Assembly: GCA_029433525.1 (NCBI GenBank)
Contig: JAQTIF010000001.1
Coordinates: 1,550,001-1,614,000 of the forward strand
From: Enterobacteriaceae bacterium ESL0689
Lineage (GTDB): Bacteria > Pseudomonadota > Gammaproteobacteria > Enterobacterales > Enterobacteriaceae
DNA: 64,000 nucleotides
Direction: 5' to 3'
The position numbers and the translations under genes were made by a program. Shown here in pieces: positions 1 through 8,527 of this stretch. Under the pieces are notes generated by a model. The model was not told the origin of the DNA, did not search any database, and saw only the letters and a program-made list of their open reading frames with translations. Positions within the stretch are counted from its first letter, which is position 1; every line of letters starts with the position of its first letter.

Positions 1-456
1 GGCGAGGTGGATATTCAGGCACAATCTGATGCCATGAGACTTCAGGCCGCTCAGAAGATGGCCATTAATAGCACTAATGGTGAAATGGTACTGAATGCGG
101 CCCAGGGGATTACCCTGACCACTAAAGGCGGTGCTTACATCAAAATCAAGGATGGATCGGTGGAAATTGGCGCACCCGGAAAAATTGATCTGAAAAGTAC
201 CAATGTTCTGTGGGGGGGAAGTGCCTCTCTGGAACAGGCGCTGAAGCCAGCAACCGTAAAAGATCCGCAGTATCAGTTTCCTGTGAATGGTGGGTTTCAG
301 GTCGTCGACAAGGTGACTCAAACTCCCAAACCCTGGATGGCTTATCGGATAGAAACACCTGAGGGCAAAATCCTGCGCGGCAGGACCGATGAAAATGGCT
401 ATACACAAAAACACTATGGTATTGACCCGCAAAATATTAAGTTATTTTTTGAATAA
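1..456 (+). CDS. vgrG: VgrG spike protein, C-terminal part (5' end outside window)
   Basis: The reading frame is open from the first base, so this is the end of a longer gene. The visible residues begin with the beta-helical repeats typical of the DUF2345 region of T6SS VgrG (short D-I-Q-A-Q, M-V-L-N-A-A-Q and I-K-D-G-S-V-E repeats). They end in a short tail with the pattern AYRIETPEGKILRGRTDENG, which resembles the transthyretin-like (TTR) extensions that attach effectors to VgrG. VgrG trimers form the puncturing spike on the Hcp tube. The next gene starts 17 bases downstream and is a probable effector, so this tail is likely its docking site. The 5' gp27/gp5-like part lies outside the window and cannot be checked. 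Confidence 0.85.
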   Translation, partial: GEVDIQAQSDAMRLQAAQKMAINSTNGEMVLNAAQGITLTTKGGAYIKIKDGSVEIGAPGKIDLKSTNVLWGGSASLEQALKPATVKDPQYQFPVNGGFQVVDKVTQTPKPWMAYRIETPEGKILRGRTDENGYTQKHYGIDPQNIKLFFE

Positions 457-473
457 ATTAAGGTGGTCAGAAT

Positions 474-2807
474 ATGGTTACGAAAGCGAATGCTGATGCT
501 GAATGTCGGCTCAGTAAATCTGACAATAATATCACACAAGTCTGTCACGAATCAGGGCAGCTCTATTTTCGTCCTGCAACTGAAGAATGTATTGTCATTC
601 CTGCGCAGGACGCGGGCGAGTTTGAAACGCACTGTCTGGAGATGATGGTGTGTGTTGATGAGTTCCATCGGGCAAACCATGCTTATTCTGCGGCAGTGGA
701 AAAATATGGTCAGCAAAGACAGCAGGGCGGTGCGGATACTGACGCCCAGGCGGCGGAGGTTGTTGCCGCAGAAACCACGCTGGAAAAAAAGCGGGCAGCG
801 TTGCTGGATAAACTTAAGGATGGAGAAACCAATAATATGGGATATCAGGATGTGGTGGAGCTGCTGCCGTTACTCGATACCCGCAGAAGGGGACCGGGGA
901 ATCAGCGGCTGGGTCGGCGTTATGTCTATGCCCGCCAGGGTTATTATTCTGAACGAGCCGGCGGACGTTCTCAGGCTGGCGCCAGAAAGCAGTGGCGTAC
1001 TATCCGGCTGAAGGATAAGGACACCGCAACCGGGAAAGAGAGTATCTATACGGTTGACAGTCACGGTCGTCGAAAGATTGATACCACAAAACTGAAAGAG
1101 CAGTTAAGCGGGGAATTATTACCAAAATTAAAAACGGAACTTAAAGATTATGTCAATCTGGATGATTATAATCTGGATGAGACATTATTTGACTGGGCGA
1201 AAAGCTGGAATGACAGCGTGGCTGGTTCGCATAGTTTTGATAACGGTATTGAACTGTCGGGTGCCGCACAGTTTATGCGCTTTATTTCTAATCTTGGCGC
1301 AGAGGCGGAATTTGACTTCAATGAAGGAAGCCTGAAAGTTAAAGGGGAAGCAAAAACAACGGTTTCGATCGCATCAGGTATCGGACGCGCCGACTTTTAT
1401 ATTCCGGACCGGCTGGGCTGGGATTTACGTTATATTCCAGGGGAGGAGAGTGAGGCCGCTAAGATGGAGCAGGTATTAACCGGGCTGAATATGGGCGTGG
1501 TGCGGATTTACATTGAAAACCAGCTCATTGGTTTTGTCGGTGCTTCGGTCCAGATAGAGGGTCAGCTTCAGGTCATGCTGAAGGATGACGTGCTGCAGAT
1601 TGTTACCGGTCAGCCCCGGGGGCGATTGCCGCGCTTTCATGAGCGTCAGTCAGGCCGCAGCGGCCAGTTTTACCGGCAAATGAAAAAAGAGGATGAAGGC
1701 GTGACTGTTTCAGCAGAGGTCTTTGCGGGGGCCAGTGCTGAATACGCGCTTAAAGGCGCCCTTCAGTGGCTGAAGCCCACGCCGCCGCCCTCTGTGGACA
1801 GTACCGTTATCCCCAAAACGACCGGGGAATTTACCGATTTTGCCGCGATTGGTGCCAGCATTGCTGGCCTGGCGGGGATTGGCGCAGGGGCTAAATTCTT
1901 ATGCACCTTTATTAATGGTAAATTCTGCTTTAAGGTTGCCGCCAGCCTGTGCTGTGGTGTCGGCGCAAAAGGGGCGTTTATTTGTGAAGTGGGGGGTAAA
2001 GCCCTGGGGGAGTTTGGCTACTGGCTGGCCTATCAGCTATATGTTCTGAGCTATCGTTTTTTTGACCTGGTGGTAAGAGAGGCATTTGAAACCTTTACCC
2101 GAATATGTGTGATGAAGATGGCGGATCTGAAGGAAGATATTTATGCCACATTTAATGTAATAAAAAATGATATGGATGACGTTAAAAGTAAGTTTAACAC
2201 CTTTGTAAATACGCTAATTGATGAAAGCAATAAAGACAGGGAGGCATCTAAAAAACGTAATCAGTTAGCGGAAAATATTATCGCTGATCCAGAAGTGCTA
2301 TTAACCTATACCCCGGAGGCGAAAGGGATTTTATTATATCTGTTGACCCGTCATGGACTGTGGGATCATGTTGATCCGGCCAACCGCGGCAACCTGCTGC
2401 TGGATATCTATCCGCGCCGGAAAGAGGCGGTTATTCAGGTACTGTACAGCATCCAGAGCCAGCGTGAGTGGATTAAGGTGATGTGTCATCGTAATCAGGA
2501 CGGTTCCGATCTTACAGAGAATGATGATGAGGAGCGGGTGCTAAAGGAGCAGGAGCGGCAGTTAGAAGAATTTCTTCAGGAAGGCTTTAATCGTGACCAG
2601 GATATGAAGCGCAGGGCCGCTGAACTGGCGATGCGGGAGTTGTCAGAAATCTACCAGCGCCTGAAAACCGAGCGGGAGCGCTCCCTGGGCTATGCGCTGG
2701 CGATGAATAACACCCACTGGTATAACCTGAATCGTGCACCGAATCCCCACTTTCCACAGCGTGGTGAGTTTGGTCCCAGCGAAGCCACCATGATGCAAAT
2801 GGCTTAA
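474..2807 (+). CDS. Putative VasX-like membrane-active T6SS effector (copy A)
   Basis: A 777-residue protein starting at an ATG preceded by AGGTGG at 461-466. It follows a vgrG and precedes a lipoprotein gene, the usual layout of a T6SS effector and its immunity gene. Residues about 456-533 form a long hydrophobic, Gly/Ala/Cys-rich stretch (including GASIAGLAGIGAGAKF and VAASLCCGVGAKG) followed by a coiled-coil-like charged region (about 548-600) and a charged C-terminus. The stretch FAGASAEYALKGALQWL before it recalls the C-terminal half of VasX/BTH_I2691-type pore-forming effectors. That family assignment is from memory of the family pattern and is not certain. I see no nuclease, lipase or peptidase motif. 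A pore-forming or membrane-depolarising role is inferred. The region from about residue 160 to the end is duplicated downstream. Confidence 0.6.
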   Translation: MVTKANADAECRLSKSDNNITQVCHESGQLYFRPATEECIVIPAQDAGEFETHCLEMMVCVDEFHRANHAYSAAVEKYGQQRQQGGADTDAQAAEVVAAETTLEKKRAALLDKLKDGETNNMGYQDVVELLPLLDTRRRGPGNQRLGRRYVYARQGYYSERAGGRSQAGARKQWRTIRLKDKDTATGKESIYTVDSHGRRKIDTTKLKEQLSGELLPKLKTELKDYVNLDDYNLDETLFDWAKSWNDSVAGSHSFDNGIELSGAAQFMRFISNLGAEAEFDFNEGSLKVKGEAKTTVSIASGIGRADFYIPDRLGWDLRYIPGEESEAAKMEQVLTGLNMGVVRIYIENQLIGFVGASVQIEGQLQVMLKDDVLQIVTGQPRGRLPRFHERQSGRSGQFYRQMKKEDEGVTVSAEVFAGASAEYALKGALQWLKPTPPPSVDSTVIPKTTGEFTDFAAIGASIAGLAGIGAGAKFLCTFINGKFCFKVAASLCCGVGAKGAFICEVGGKALGEFGYWLAYQLYVLSYRFFDLVVREAFETFTRICVMKMADLKEDIYATFNVIKNDMDDVKSKFNTFVNTLIDESNKDREASKKRNQLAENIIADPEVLLTYTPEAKGILLYLLTRHGLWDHVDPANRGNLLLDIYPRRKEAVIQVLYSIQSQREWIKVMCHRNQDGSDLTENDDEERVLKEQERQLEEFLQEGFNRDQDMKRRAAELAMRELSEIYQRLKTERERSLGYALAMNNTHWYNLNRAPNPHFPQRGEFGPSEATMMQMA

Positions 2808-2817
2808 GGAGACAATA

Positions 2818-3786
2818 ATGAACAAATACAGAACCGGGTTACTGGCCCTGCTACTGCTGAGCGGCTGTGATAATAATCCATCGATAAAGCCCGCGCTGGA
2901 CAGCGGACAGAACACACCGCACAGCGCGGAATTACAGCGCCTGATTCACCAGGTAAAATCGAATCTGGTCTTTGTCGAAGGGGGCGATTTTTTAATGGGC
3001 GACTTCGGGGCAAAATACGGCCCGGAGAAGATCCAGCTCGACACCGAAAAAGACAGTAAACCGCTGCATAAAGTGACGCTAACCAGCTACTCGATCAGTA
3101 AATTTAAAACCACCAATCAGGAATATCAGCTTTATCTGAAGCTGAATGGTTTACAGCTAAAACAAGAGGATAACTCACTAAGTCAGGAGTTGGCTGATGC
3201 GTTAAATAAGCTGCCGGATACGCCTGCGCATATGGACTGGTACGATGCGGAGAAATACTGCGCCTGGCTGGGAAAGGTCAGTGGCCTGCCGTTTGCCCTG
3301 CCGACAGAAGCGCAGTGGGAGTATGTGGCCCGTAGTCGGGGACAGTTCATTATTGTGGGCACCAACAGTGGTGTACTGGAGATGAAGGATATTAACCATG
3401 GGATTAATATCTCTGGCTCAATGGATCGTGAAGATTTTGCCAGGAAAATGGGTCTGGCTGGCGGAACCGGGGTTGCTTTACCGGTGGACAGTTATCCCCC
3501 TAACCCGCTGGGACTCTACGATATGGCGGGTAATGGCCTTGAATGGATCAATGACTGGTATGATCCGGACTATTACCATCACTCTCCGGTTGTTGATCCC
3601 CGGGGCCCAGAAAAGCCAGTGTATAAAGATTATGAAGGTAATTACAATAAAGTATTACGAGGGGTTAGCCGTTCTGGCCCCCTTAATGGCCTGACGGTTG
3701 CCCGATTTGGTAAAGATCCCAAAACTGACGTGCTGACTAATAAAACCGTTCGCTGTGCCGTCAACAGCCTACAAGCGGTGAAATAG
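2818..3786 (+). CDS. Lipoprotein with FGE-sulfatase (SUMF1) domain, likely immunity protein (copy A)
   Basis: A 322-residue protein. Its N-terminus MNKYRTGLLALLLLSGC has a lipobox (LLSGC), so the mature protein should be lipidated at Cys17 and sit in a membrane facing the periplasm. Residues from about 50 onward match the formylglycine-generating-enzyme/SUMF1 fold: FVEGGDFLMGDFG, then PTEAQWEYVARS, then DMAGNGLEW, then RGVSRSG. These are the hallmarks of SUMF1-like proteins, including C-type-lectin-like non-enzymatic members. Start at ATG 2818 with AAGGAG overlapping the stop codon of the effector gene, so the two are translationally linked. The position straight after the effector suggests it neutralises the toxin. 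Catalytic activity is not implied: I did not see a clear active-site Cys pair. A nearly identical second copy lies 2901 bases downstream. Confidence 0.75.
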   Translation: MNKYRTGLLALLLLSGCDNNPSIKPALDSGQNTPHSAELQRLIHQVKSNLVFVEGGDFLMGDFGAKYGPEKIQLDTEKDSKPLHKVTLTSYSISKFKTTNQEYQLYLKLNGLQLKQEDNSLSQELADALNKLPDTPAHMDWYDAEKYCAWLGKVSGLPFALPTEAQWEYVARSRGQFIIVGTNSGVLEMKDINHGINISGSMDREDFARKMGLAGGTGVALPVDSYPPNPLGLYDMAGNGLEWINDWYDPDYYHHSPVVDPRGPEKPVYKDYEGNYNKVLRGVSRSGPLNGLTVARFGKDPKTDVLTNKTVRCAVNSLQAVK

Positions 3787-3795
3787 AGGGGGGTT

Positions 3796-3912
3796 ATGAT
3801 ATTCCGGATAGCTTTTTGGTTACTGGTTCCGCTACTGCTGAGCGCCATTCTGAATGCCCCGGCGGGCGTTCTCAGGCTGGCGCCAGAAAGCAGTGGCGTA
3901 CTATCCAACTGA
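3796..3912 (+). pseudogene. Short leader-like ORF at duplication junction
   Basis: An ATG at 3796 follows a G-rich Shine-Dalgarno-like run (3787-3793) and encodes 38 residues. The first 17 (MIFRIAFWLLVPLLLSA) look like a signal peptide or membrane anchor. They occupy exactly the unique spacer between the two duplicated copies. The frame then runs into copy B out of frame with the toxin and stops at 3910. It is probably the beheaded remnant of a former exported immunity gene fused by recombination. It may also be translated as a meaningless short peptide. Confidence 0.45.
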
Positions 3913-5708
3913 AGAATAAGGACACCGCAACCGGAAAAGAGAGTATCTATACGGTTGACAGTCACGGTCGTCGAAAGATTGATACCACAAAACTGAAAGA
4001 GCAGTTAAGCGGGGAGTTATTACCGAAATTAAAAACGGAACTTAAAGATTATGTCAATCTGGATGATTATAATCTGGATGAGACATTATTTGACTGGGCG
4101 AAAAGCTGGAATGACAGCGTGGCTGGTTCGCATAGTTTTGATAACGGTATTGAACTGTCGGGTGCCGCACAGTTTATGCGCTTTATTTCTAATCTTGGCG
4201 CAGAGGCGGAATTTGACTTCAATGAAGGAAGCCTGAAAGTTAAAGGGGAAGCAAAAACAACGGTTTCGATCGCATCAGGTATCGGACGCGCCGACTTTTA
4301 TATTCCGGACCGGCTGGGCTGGGATTTACGTTATATTCCAGGGGAGGAGAGTGAGGCCGCTAAGATGGAGCAGGTATTAACCGGGCTGAATATGGGCGTG
4401 GTGCGGATTTACATTGAAAACCAGCTCATTGGTTTTGTCGGTGCTTCGGTCCAGATAGAGGGCCAGCTTCAGGTCATGCTGAAGGATGACGTGCTGCAGA
4501 TTGTTACCGGTCAGCCCCAGGGGCGATTGCCGCGCTTTCATGAGCGTCAGTCAGGCCGCAGCGGCCAGTTTTACCGGCAAATGAAAAAAGAGGATGAAGG
4601 CGTGACTGTTTCCGCAGAGGTCTTTGCGGGGGCCAGTGCTGAATACGCGCTTAAAGGCGCCCTTCAGTGGCTGAAGCCCACGCCGCCGCCCTCTGCGGAC
4701 AGTACCGTTATCACCAAAACGACCGGGGAATTTACCGATTTTGCCACGATTGGTGCCAGCATTGCTGGCCTGGCGGGGATTGGGGCAGGGGCTAAATTCT
4801 TGTGCACCTTTATTAATGGTAAATTCTGCTTTAAGGTTGCCGCCAGCCTGTGCTGTGGTGTCGGCGCAAAAGGGGCGTTTATTTGTGAAGTGGGGGCCAA
4901 ATCCCTGGCGGAGTTTGGCGGCTGGCTGGCCTATCAGCTGTATGTTCTGAGCTATCGTTTTTTTGACCTGGTGGTAAAAGAGGCATTTGAAACCTTTACC
5001 CGAATATGTGTGATGAAGATGGTGGATCTGGAGGAAGATGTTTATGCCACATTTAATGCAATGGAAAATAATATGGATGCCGTTCAGAAAAAATTTGAAC
5101 GCTTTGTGGAGAATTTAATTGATGAAAGCAATAAAAACAGGGAGGCATCTAAAAAACGCAATCAGTTAGCGGAAAATATTATCGCTGATCCAGAAGTGCT
5201 ATTAATCTATACCCCGGAGGCGAAAGGGATTTTATTATATCTGTTGACCCGTCATGGACTGTGGGATCATGTTGATCCAGGCAACCGCGGCAACCTGCTG
5301 CTGGATATCTATTCCAGCCGGAAAGAGGCGGTTCTTCAGGTACTGTACAGCATCCAGAGCCAGCGTGAGTGGACTAAGGTGATGTGTCATCGTAATAAGG
5401 ACGGTTCCGATCTTGCGCAGAATGACGATGAGGAGCGGGTGCTAAAGGAGCAGGAGCGGCAGTTAGAAGAATTTCTTCAGGAAGGCTTTAATCGTGACCA
5501 GGATATGAAGCGCAGGGCTGCTGAACTGGCGCTGCAGGCGCTGTCAGAAATCTACCAGCGCCTGAAAACCGAACAGGAGCGCTCCCTGGGCTATGCGCTG
5601 GCGATGAATAACACCTACTGGTATAACCTGAATCGTGCACCGAATCCCCACTTTCCACAGCGCGGTGAGTTTGGTCCCAGCGAAGCCACCATGATGCAAA
5701 TGGCTTAA
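3816..5708 (+). pseudogene. Orphan toxin C-terminus, VasX-like effector copy B lacking its N-terminal region
   Basis: This 630-residue frame reproduces residues about 160-777 of the copy A effector: the same hydrophobic Gly/Cys-rich segment and the same charged C-terminus. It lacks the N-terminal third that would be needed for loading on the spike. The only in-frame start near its beginning is a TTG at 3816 with no ribosome binding site, and the better-initiated ATG at 3796 is in another frame. Expression as a delivered effector is therefore doubtful. It most resembles an orphan toxin cassette, kept as a recombination reservoir together with its immunity gene. Differences from copy A cluster around residues 402-442 (the charged region after the hydrophobic segment). 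The reading frame is otherwise intact over its whole length, which argues for recent duplication or selection. Confidence 0.6.
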
Positions 5709-5718
5709 GGAGACAATA

Positions 5719-6687
5719 ATGAACAAATACAGAACCGGGTTACTGGCGCTGTTACTGCTGAGCGGCTGTGATAATAATCCCGCCATAAAGCCCGCGCTGG
5801 ACAGCGGACAGAACACACAGCATAACGCGGAATTACAGCGCCTGATTCACCAGGTCAAATCGAATCTGGTCTTTGTCGAAGGCGGTGATTTTTTGATGGG
5901 CGACTTCGGGGCAAAATATGGCCCGGAGAAGATCCAGCTCGACACCAGGAAGGACAGTAAACCGCTGCATAAAGTGACGCTAACCAGCTACTCGATCAGT
6001 AAATTTAAAACCACCAATCAGGAATATCAGCTTTATCTGAAGCTGAATGGTTTACAGCTAAAAAAAGAGGATAACTCACTGACACAAAAGCGAATGGATT
6101 CGTTAAATAAGCTGCCGGATACGCCTGCGCATATGGACTGGTACGATGCGGAGAAATACTGCGCCTGGCTGGGAAAGGTCAGTGGCCTGCCGTTTGCCCT
6201 GCCGACAGAAGCGCAGTGGGAGTATGTGGCCCGTAGTCGGGGACAGTTCATTATTGTGGGCACCAACAGTGGTGTACTGGAGATGAAGGATATTAACCAT
6301 GGGATTAATATCTCTGGCTCAATGGATCGTGAAGATTTTGCCAGGAAAATGGGTCTGGCTGGCGGAACCGGGGTTGCTTTACCGGTGGACAGTTATCCCC
6401 CTAACCCGCTGGGACTCTACGATATGGCGGGTAATGGCCTTGAATGGATCAATGACTGGTATGATCCGGACTATTACCATCACTCTCCGGTTGTTGATCC
6501 CCGGGGCCCAGAAAAGCCAGTGTATAAAGATTATGAAGGTAATTACAATAAAGTATTACGAGGGGTTAGCCGTTCTGGCCCCCTTAATGGCCTGACGGTT
6601 GCCCGATTTGGCCAAAACCCCCAAACTGACGTGCTTACTGATAAAACAGTTCGCTGTGTCGTTAACAGCCCACAAGCGGTGAAATAG
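5719..6687 (+). CDS. Lipoprotein with FGE-sulfatase (SUMF1) domain, likely immunity protein (copy B)
   Basis: A second 322-residue lipoprotein with the same start context (AAGGAG then ATG) and lipobox LLSGC. It is nearly identical to the protein encoded at 2818-3786. Most differences lie at residues 122-128 (S-Q-E-L-A-D-A in copy A, T-Q-K-R-M-D-S here) and in the last 25 residues. The SUMF1 motifs (GGDFLMGDFG, PTEAQWEYVARS, DMAGNGLEW) are unchanged. Because it is intact while its linked toxin copy lacks an N-terminus, it may be retained to protect against sister strains that deliver the copy B toxin variant. That is inference. Confidence 0.7.
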   Translation: MNKYRTGLLALLLLSGCDNNPAIKPALDSGQNTQHNAELQRLIHQVKSNLVFVEGGDFLMGDFGAKYGPEKIQLDTRKDSKPLHKVTLTSYSISKFKTTNQEYQLYLKLNGLQLKKEDNSLTQKRMDSLNKLPDTPAHMDWYDAEKYCAWLGKVSGLPFALPTEAQWEYVARSRGQFIIVGTNSGVLEMKDINHGINISGSMDREDFARKMGLAGGTGVALPVDSYPPNPLGLYDMAGNGLEWINDWYDPDYYHHSPVVDPRGPEKPVYKDYEGNYNKVLRGVSRSGPLNGLTVARFGQNPQTDVLTDKTVRCVVNSPQAVK

Positions 6688-6722
6688 AGGGGGGGTCATA
6701 AAGAATACCGTTGTTAAAGAGT

Positions 6723-6750
6723 AATAGCCTGGCCAGTCAGGCTATTTTAC
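6723..6750 (+). terminator. Rho-independent terminator after copy B immunity gene
   Basis: Perfect 9-bp stem AATAGCCTG (6723-6731) / CAGGCTATT (6738-6746) with a 6-base loop and a following T run. It lies 36 bases after the immunity stop codon and would end the effector-immunity transcript before the PAAR gene. Confidence 0.75.
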
Positions 6751-6950
6751 TTGCCCGGTAAAATAGCGTGCAATATATGTACGAAGCGTAATTTACGGAA
6801 ATGACGCGCCTGGCCCATCAGGCTATTTTACTTGCCATTTTGTCCCTGGGCAGTGCTCGAAATCCTCATGTACTCTGTGTACGCTGCGGTTTCTCCGCGC
6901 TGTCCGTGTCCAAACTGGCTGCGCCAATAACGCCTGGTGGGCCAGGCTCT
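6731..6950. repeat. Repeat-rich intergenic segment with direct and inverted repeats
   Basis: The 378-base gap before the PAAR gene holds a direct repeat of about 25 bases (6731-6755 and 6812-6836; they differ at two positions and end in CAGGCTATTTTACTTGCC). It also holds an inverted pair: GCGCCTGGCCCATCAGGC at 6807-6824 against GCCTGGTGGGCCAGGCTC at 6931-6948. The inverted pair could fold into a long hairpin enclosing about 106 bases. A short open frame across it (6801-7043) has no plausible domain. Such sequence next to exchangeable toxin cassettes may be a recombination substrate or dispersed intergenic repeat; I recall similar sequence elsewhere in enterobacteria but cannot verify it here. 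Confidence 0.55.
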
Positions 6951-7065
6951 AAACCTGATAGCAAAGTGAAGAGGTTATCTCTATTACAGGATATTAATAT
7001 CTCAGGTTCGACCATGATTGTTACTGATGAAAATGTAAAATAAATTTTATAAACGAGAATAAATT

Positions 7066-7323
7066 ATGCCTGGTGTTATTCGAATCGGTGATGCCACCTC
7101 AAGTGGCGGAAGAGTTTTGCAAGGCAGCAGTGGGGTTAAATTTCAGGGGAAAGAGGTATCCTGCCAGGGGGACAGAGTGTCATGTCCTGCTCATGGAATA
7201 ACATCTATCGCTGAAGGTGATGAAGGCTCAAAAATTAATGGTAAACCGGTTGCCCTTCACGGACATCGCTGTGGTTGCGGTTGTACCTTAATTACCTCTC
7301 TCCCCCATGCCGGAAGGCGTTAG
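7066..7323 (+). CDS. PAAR-domain spike tip protein
   Basis: An 85-residue protein with the PAAR pattern: MPGVIRIGDATSSGG at the N-terminus, GDRVSCPAHG in the middle, and VALHGHRCGCGCTLI at the end. The His and Cys residues would bind the metal ion at the sharp tip of the T6SS spike. PAAR proteins cap the VgrG trimer and can carry effectors. This one has no extension, so it is a stand-alone tip. It is paralogous to the PAAR at 46439-46699, and the gene downstream is also paralogous to the one following that copy. Confidence 0.9.
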   Translation: MPGVIRIGDATSSGGRVLQGSSGVKFQGKEVSCQGDRVSCPAHGITSIAEGDEGSKINGKPVALHGHRCGCGCTLITSLPHAGRR

Positions 7324-7325
7324 TT

Positions 7326-8510
7326 ATGCCCGTTGAATTAAAAAAAATACCAGAGAAAATCCTGCTTCCTGAACCGCCTTCAGCATTCCGGTGGCTTATT
7401 GCGATTATGCTGATAGCCGTATCGGGAGGGATCCTGGCGCTTTATTTATGGCCGGAGAAAATGTCCACGCACTCTGCATGGTTCTGGTTTTGTCTTGTTG
7501 CCATACCGCTGTCTGCCGGACTGGCCTGTTTTGCCTTTCGGCTACGCACTTATGAAAATGAACGTGATCGCGTGAGCTACTGGAATCATCTTCATCAGGA
7601 GCAGCATGATATACAAGTGACGAGAGGACAGCGTCCGGCAGGCGTTTTGGGGAAAGCGTATATCACCCCCATTGCCTGTCATAAACTGGCCTCTGCCCTG
7701 ATAAACCATGGTAGTCAGCTGCAATCAACCTGTTTTGCTCCGTTTCAGCACGCACTGACGACGGCCCGACTTGAGCCTTCCACTTCGCAATTCTCAAAGG
7801 AAAACTACAGTACGCGGTTAACCAGATATATCACCCGGCTTCTGCGCATGCTGGAGCCGGATTTGTCCATGCTACCTGTAGACAGATTGTCTGTTCGTCT
7901 CCGGCACGATGGCTCTCTGGATAATGCGCAAATCACCCGGATTTGGCAGGCCATATTTCCGGCGTCATATCCCGTGGATTCGTTTGTGGCAGAGCAGGAA
8001 GACGATGGCATGATGTGGCTGGATGCGTGGCTCGATCGGAATGAGGCGGCGCTGATGCTTTCTGTTGAAATCAATCTGTTTATGGAGCCCCGTGATTATC
8101 AGTCTGAATCGATATCGGCACTGTTGCTGGCTTCTTCGTCGTGGCTCGCTCAACATGAGGTTAAACCTGAGGCCGTCATTCATCGTCCCGTCATCGCCAC
8201 GGAAGATGCCTGTACCCTGGAAGATATGTTGCGTTGGGGAAAGCTGTCTGCGGATGAAGCCCACACGCTCTGGCGGTGGCAGGTCGATAAACAGGCGATG
8301 ACGCGGTTAATTCAGCAGTCAGAAAGGCTTGGTTTTTCCCCGGGACAGGACGAAGGCTATATTACGGATGATCTGTTTGGTCATCCCGGAGCGGCATTGG
8401 GAAATATTGCATTGCTCTGTGCCTGTGAGCACGCCATAACATCCGGTAAACCTCAGTGGGTAATGATGACCGATAAAACCACGCATCAGGCAATCGTGCG
8501 TCAGGGATAA
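7326..8510 (+). CDS. T6SS-linked inner-membrane protein of unknown function
   Basis: 394 residues from ATG 7326, two bases after the PAAR stop codon. An in-frame extension to 7275 would overlap the PAAR gene and is less likely. The N-terminus has two membrane segments (around residues 21-42, with LIAIMLIAVSGGILALYLW, and 52-70), followed by a soluble domain of about 320 residues. I recognise no enzyme motif. It is a paralogue in position and general layout of the protein at 46702-47904, which also lies between PAAR and tssM. The conserved location argues for a role with the TssM membrane complex or with PAAR/effector handling. That is inference from context only. Confidence 0.6.
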   Translation: MPVELKKIPEKILLPEPPSAFRWLIAIMLIAVSGGILALYLWPEKMSTHSAWFWFCLVAIPLSAGLACFAFRLRTYENERDRVSYWNHLHQEQHDIQVTRGQRPAGVLGKAYITPIACHKLASALINHGSQLQSTCFAPFQHALTTARLEPSTSQFSKENYSTRLTRYITRLLRMLEPDLSMLPVDRLSVRLRHDGSLDNAQITRIWQAIFPASYPVDSFVAEQEDDGMMWLDAWLDRNEAALMLSVEINLFMEPRDYQSESISALLLASSSWLAQHEVKPEAVIHRPVIATEDACTLEDMLRWGKLSADEAHTLWRWQVDKQAMTRLIQQSERLGFSPGQDEGYITDDLFGHPGAALGNIALLCACEHAITSGKPQWVMMTDKTTHQAIVRQG

Positions 8511-8527
8511 TATTGAAGGAAAACAGC

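Larger units (their letters stand above)
946..6696 (+). repeat. Tandem duplication of effector C-terminus plus immunity gene (period 2901 bp)
   Basis: Copy A (about 946-3795) and copy B (about 3847-6696) align with a constant offset of 2901 bases at every checkpoint I compared (1150/4051, 2643/5544, 2818/5719, 3786/6687), so no net insertion or deletion has occurred. Long stretches are identical. Differences concentrate in a few patches. The 51 bases between the copies (3796-3846) are unique. This is a tandem array of a toxin C-terminal and immunity cassette, as seen for polymorphic toxin loci. Confidence 0.9.

Noticed and set aside
6801..7043. 80-codon frame before the PAAR gene
   Set aside because: It runs through the repeat-rich segment, has no binding site or family motif, and its composition looks non-coding.
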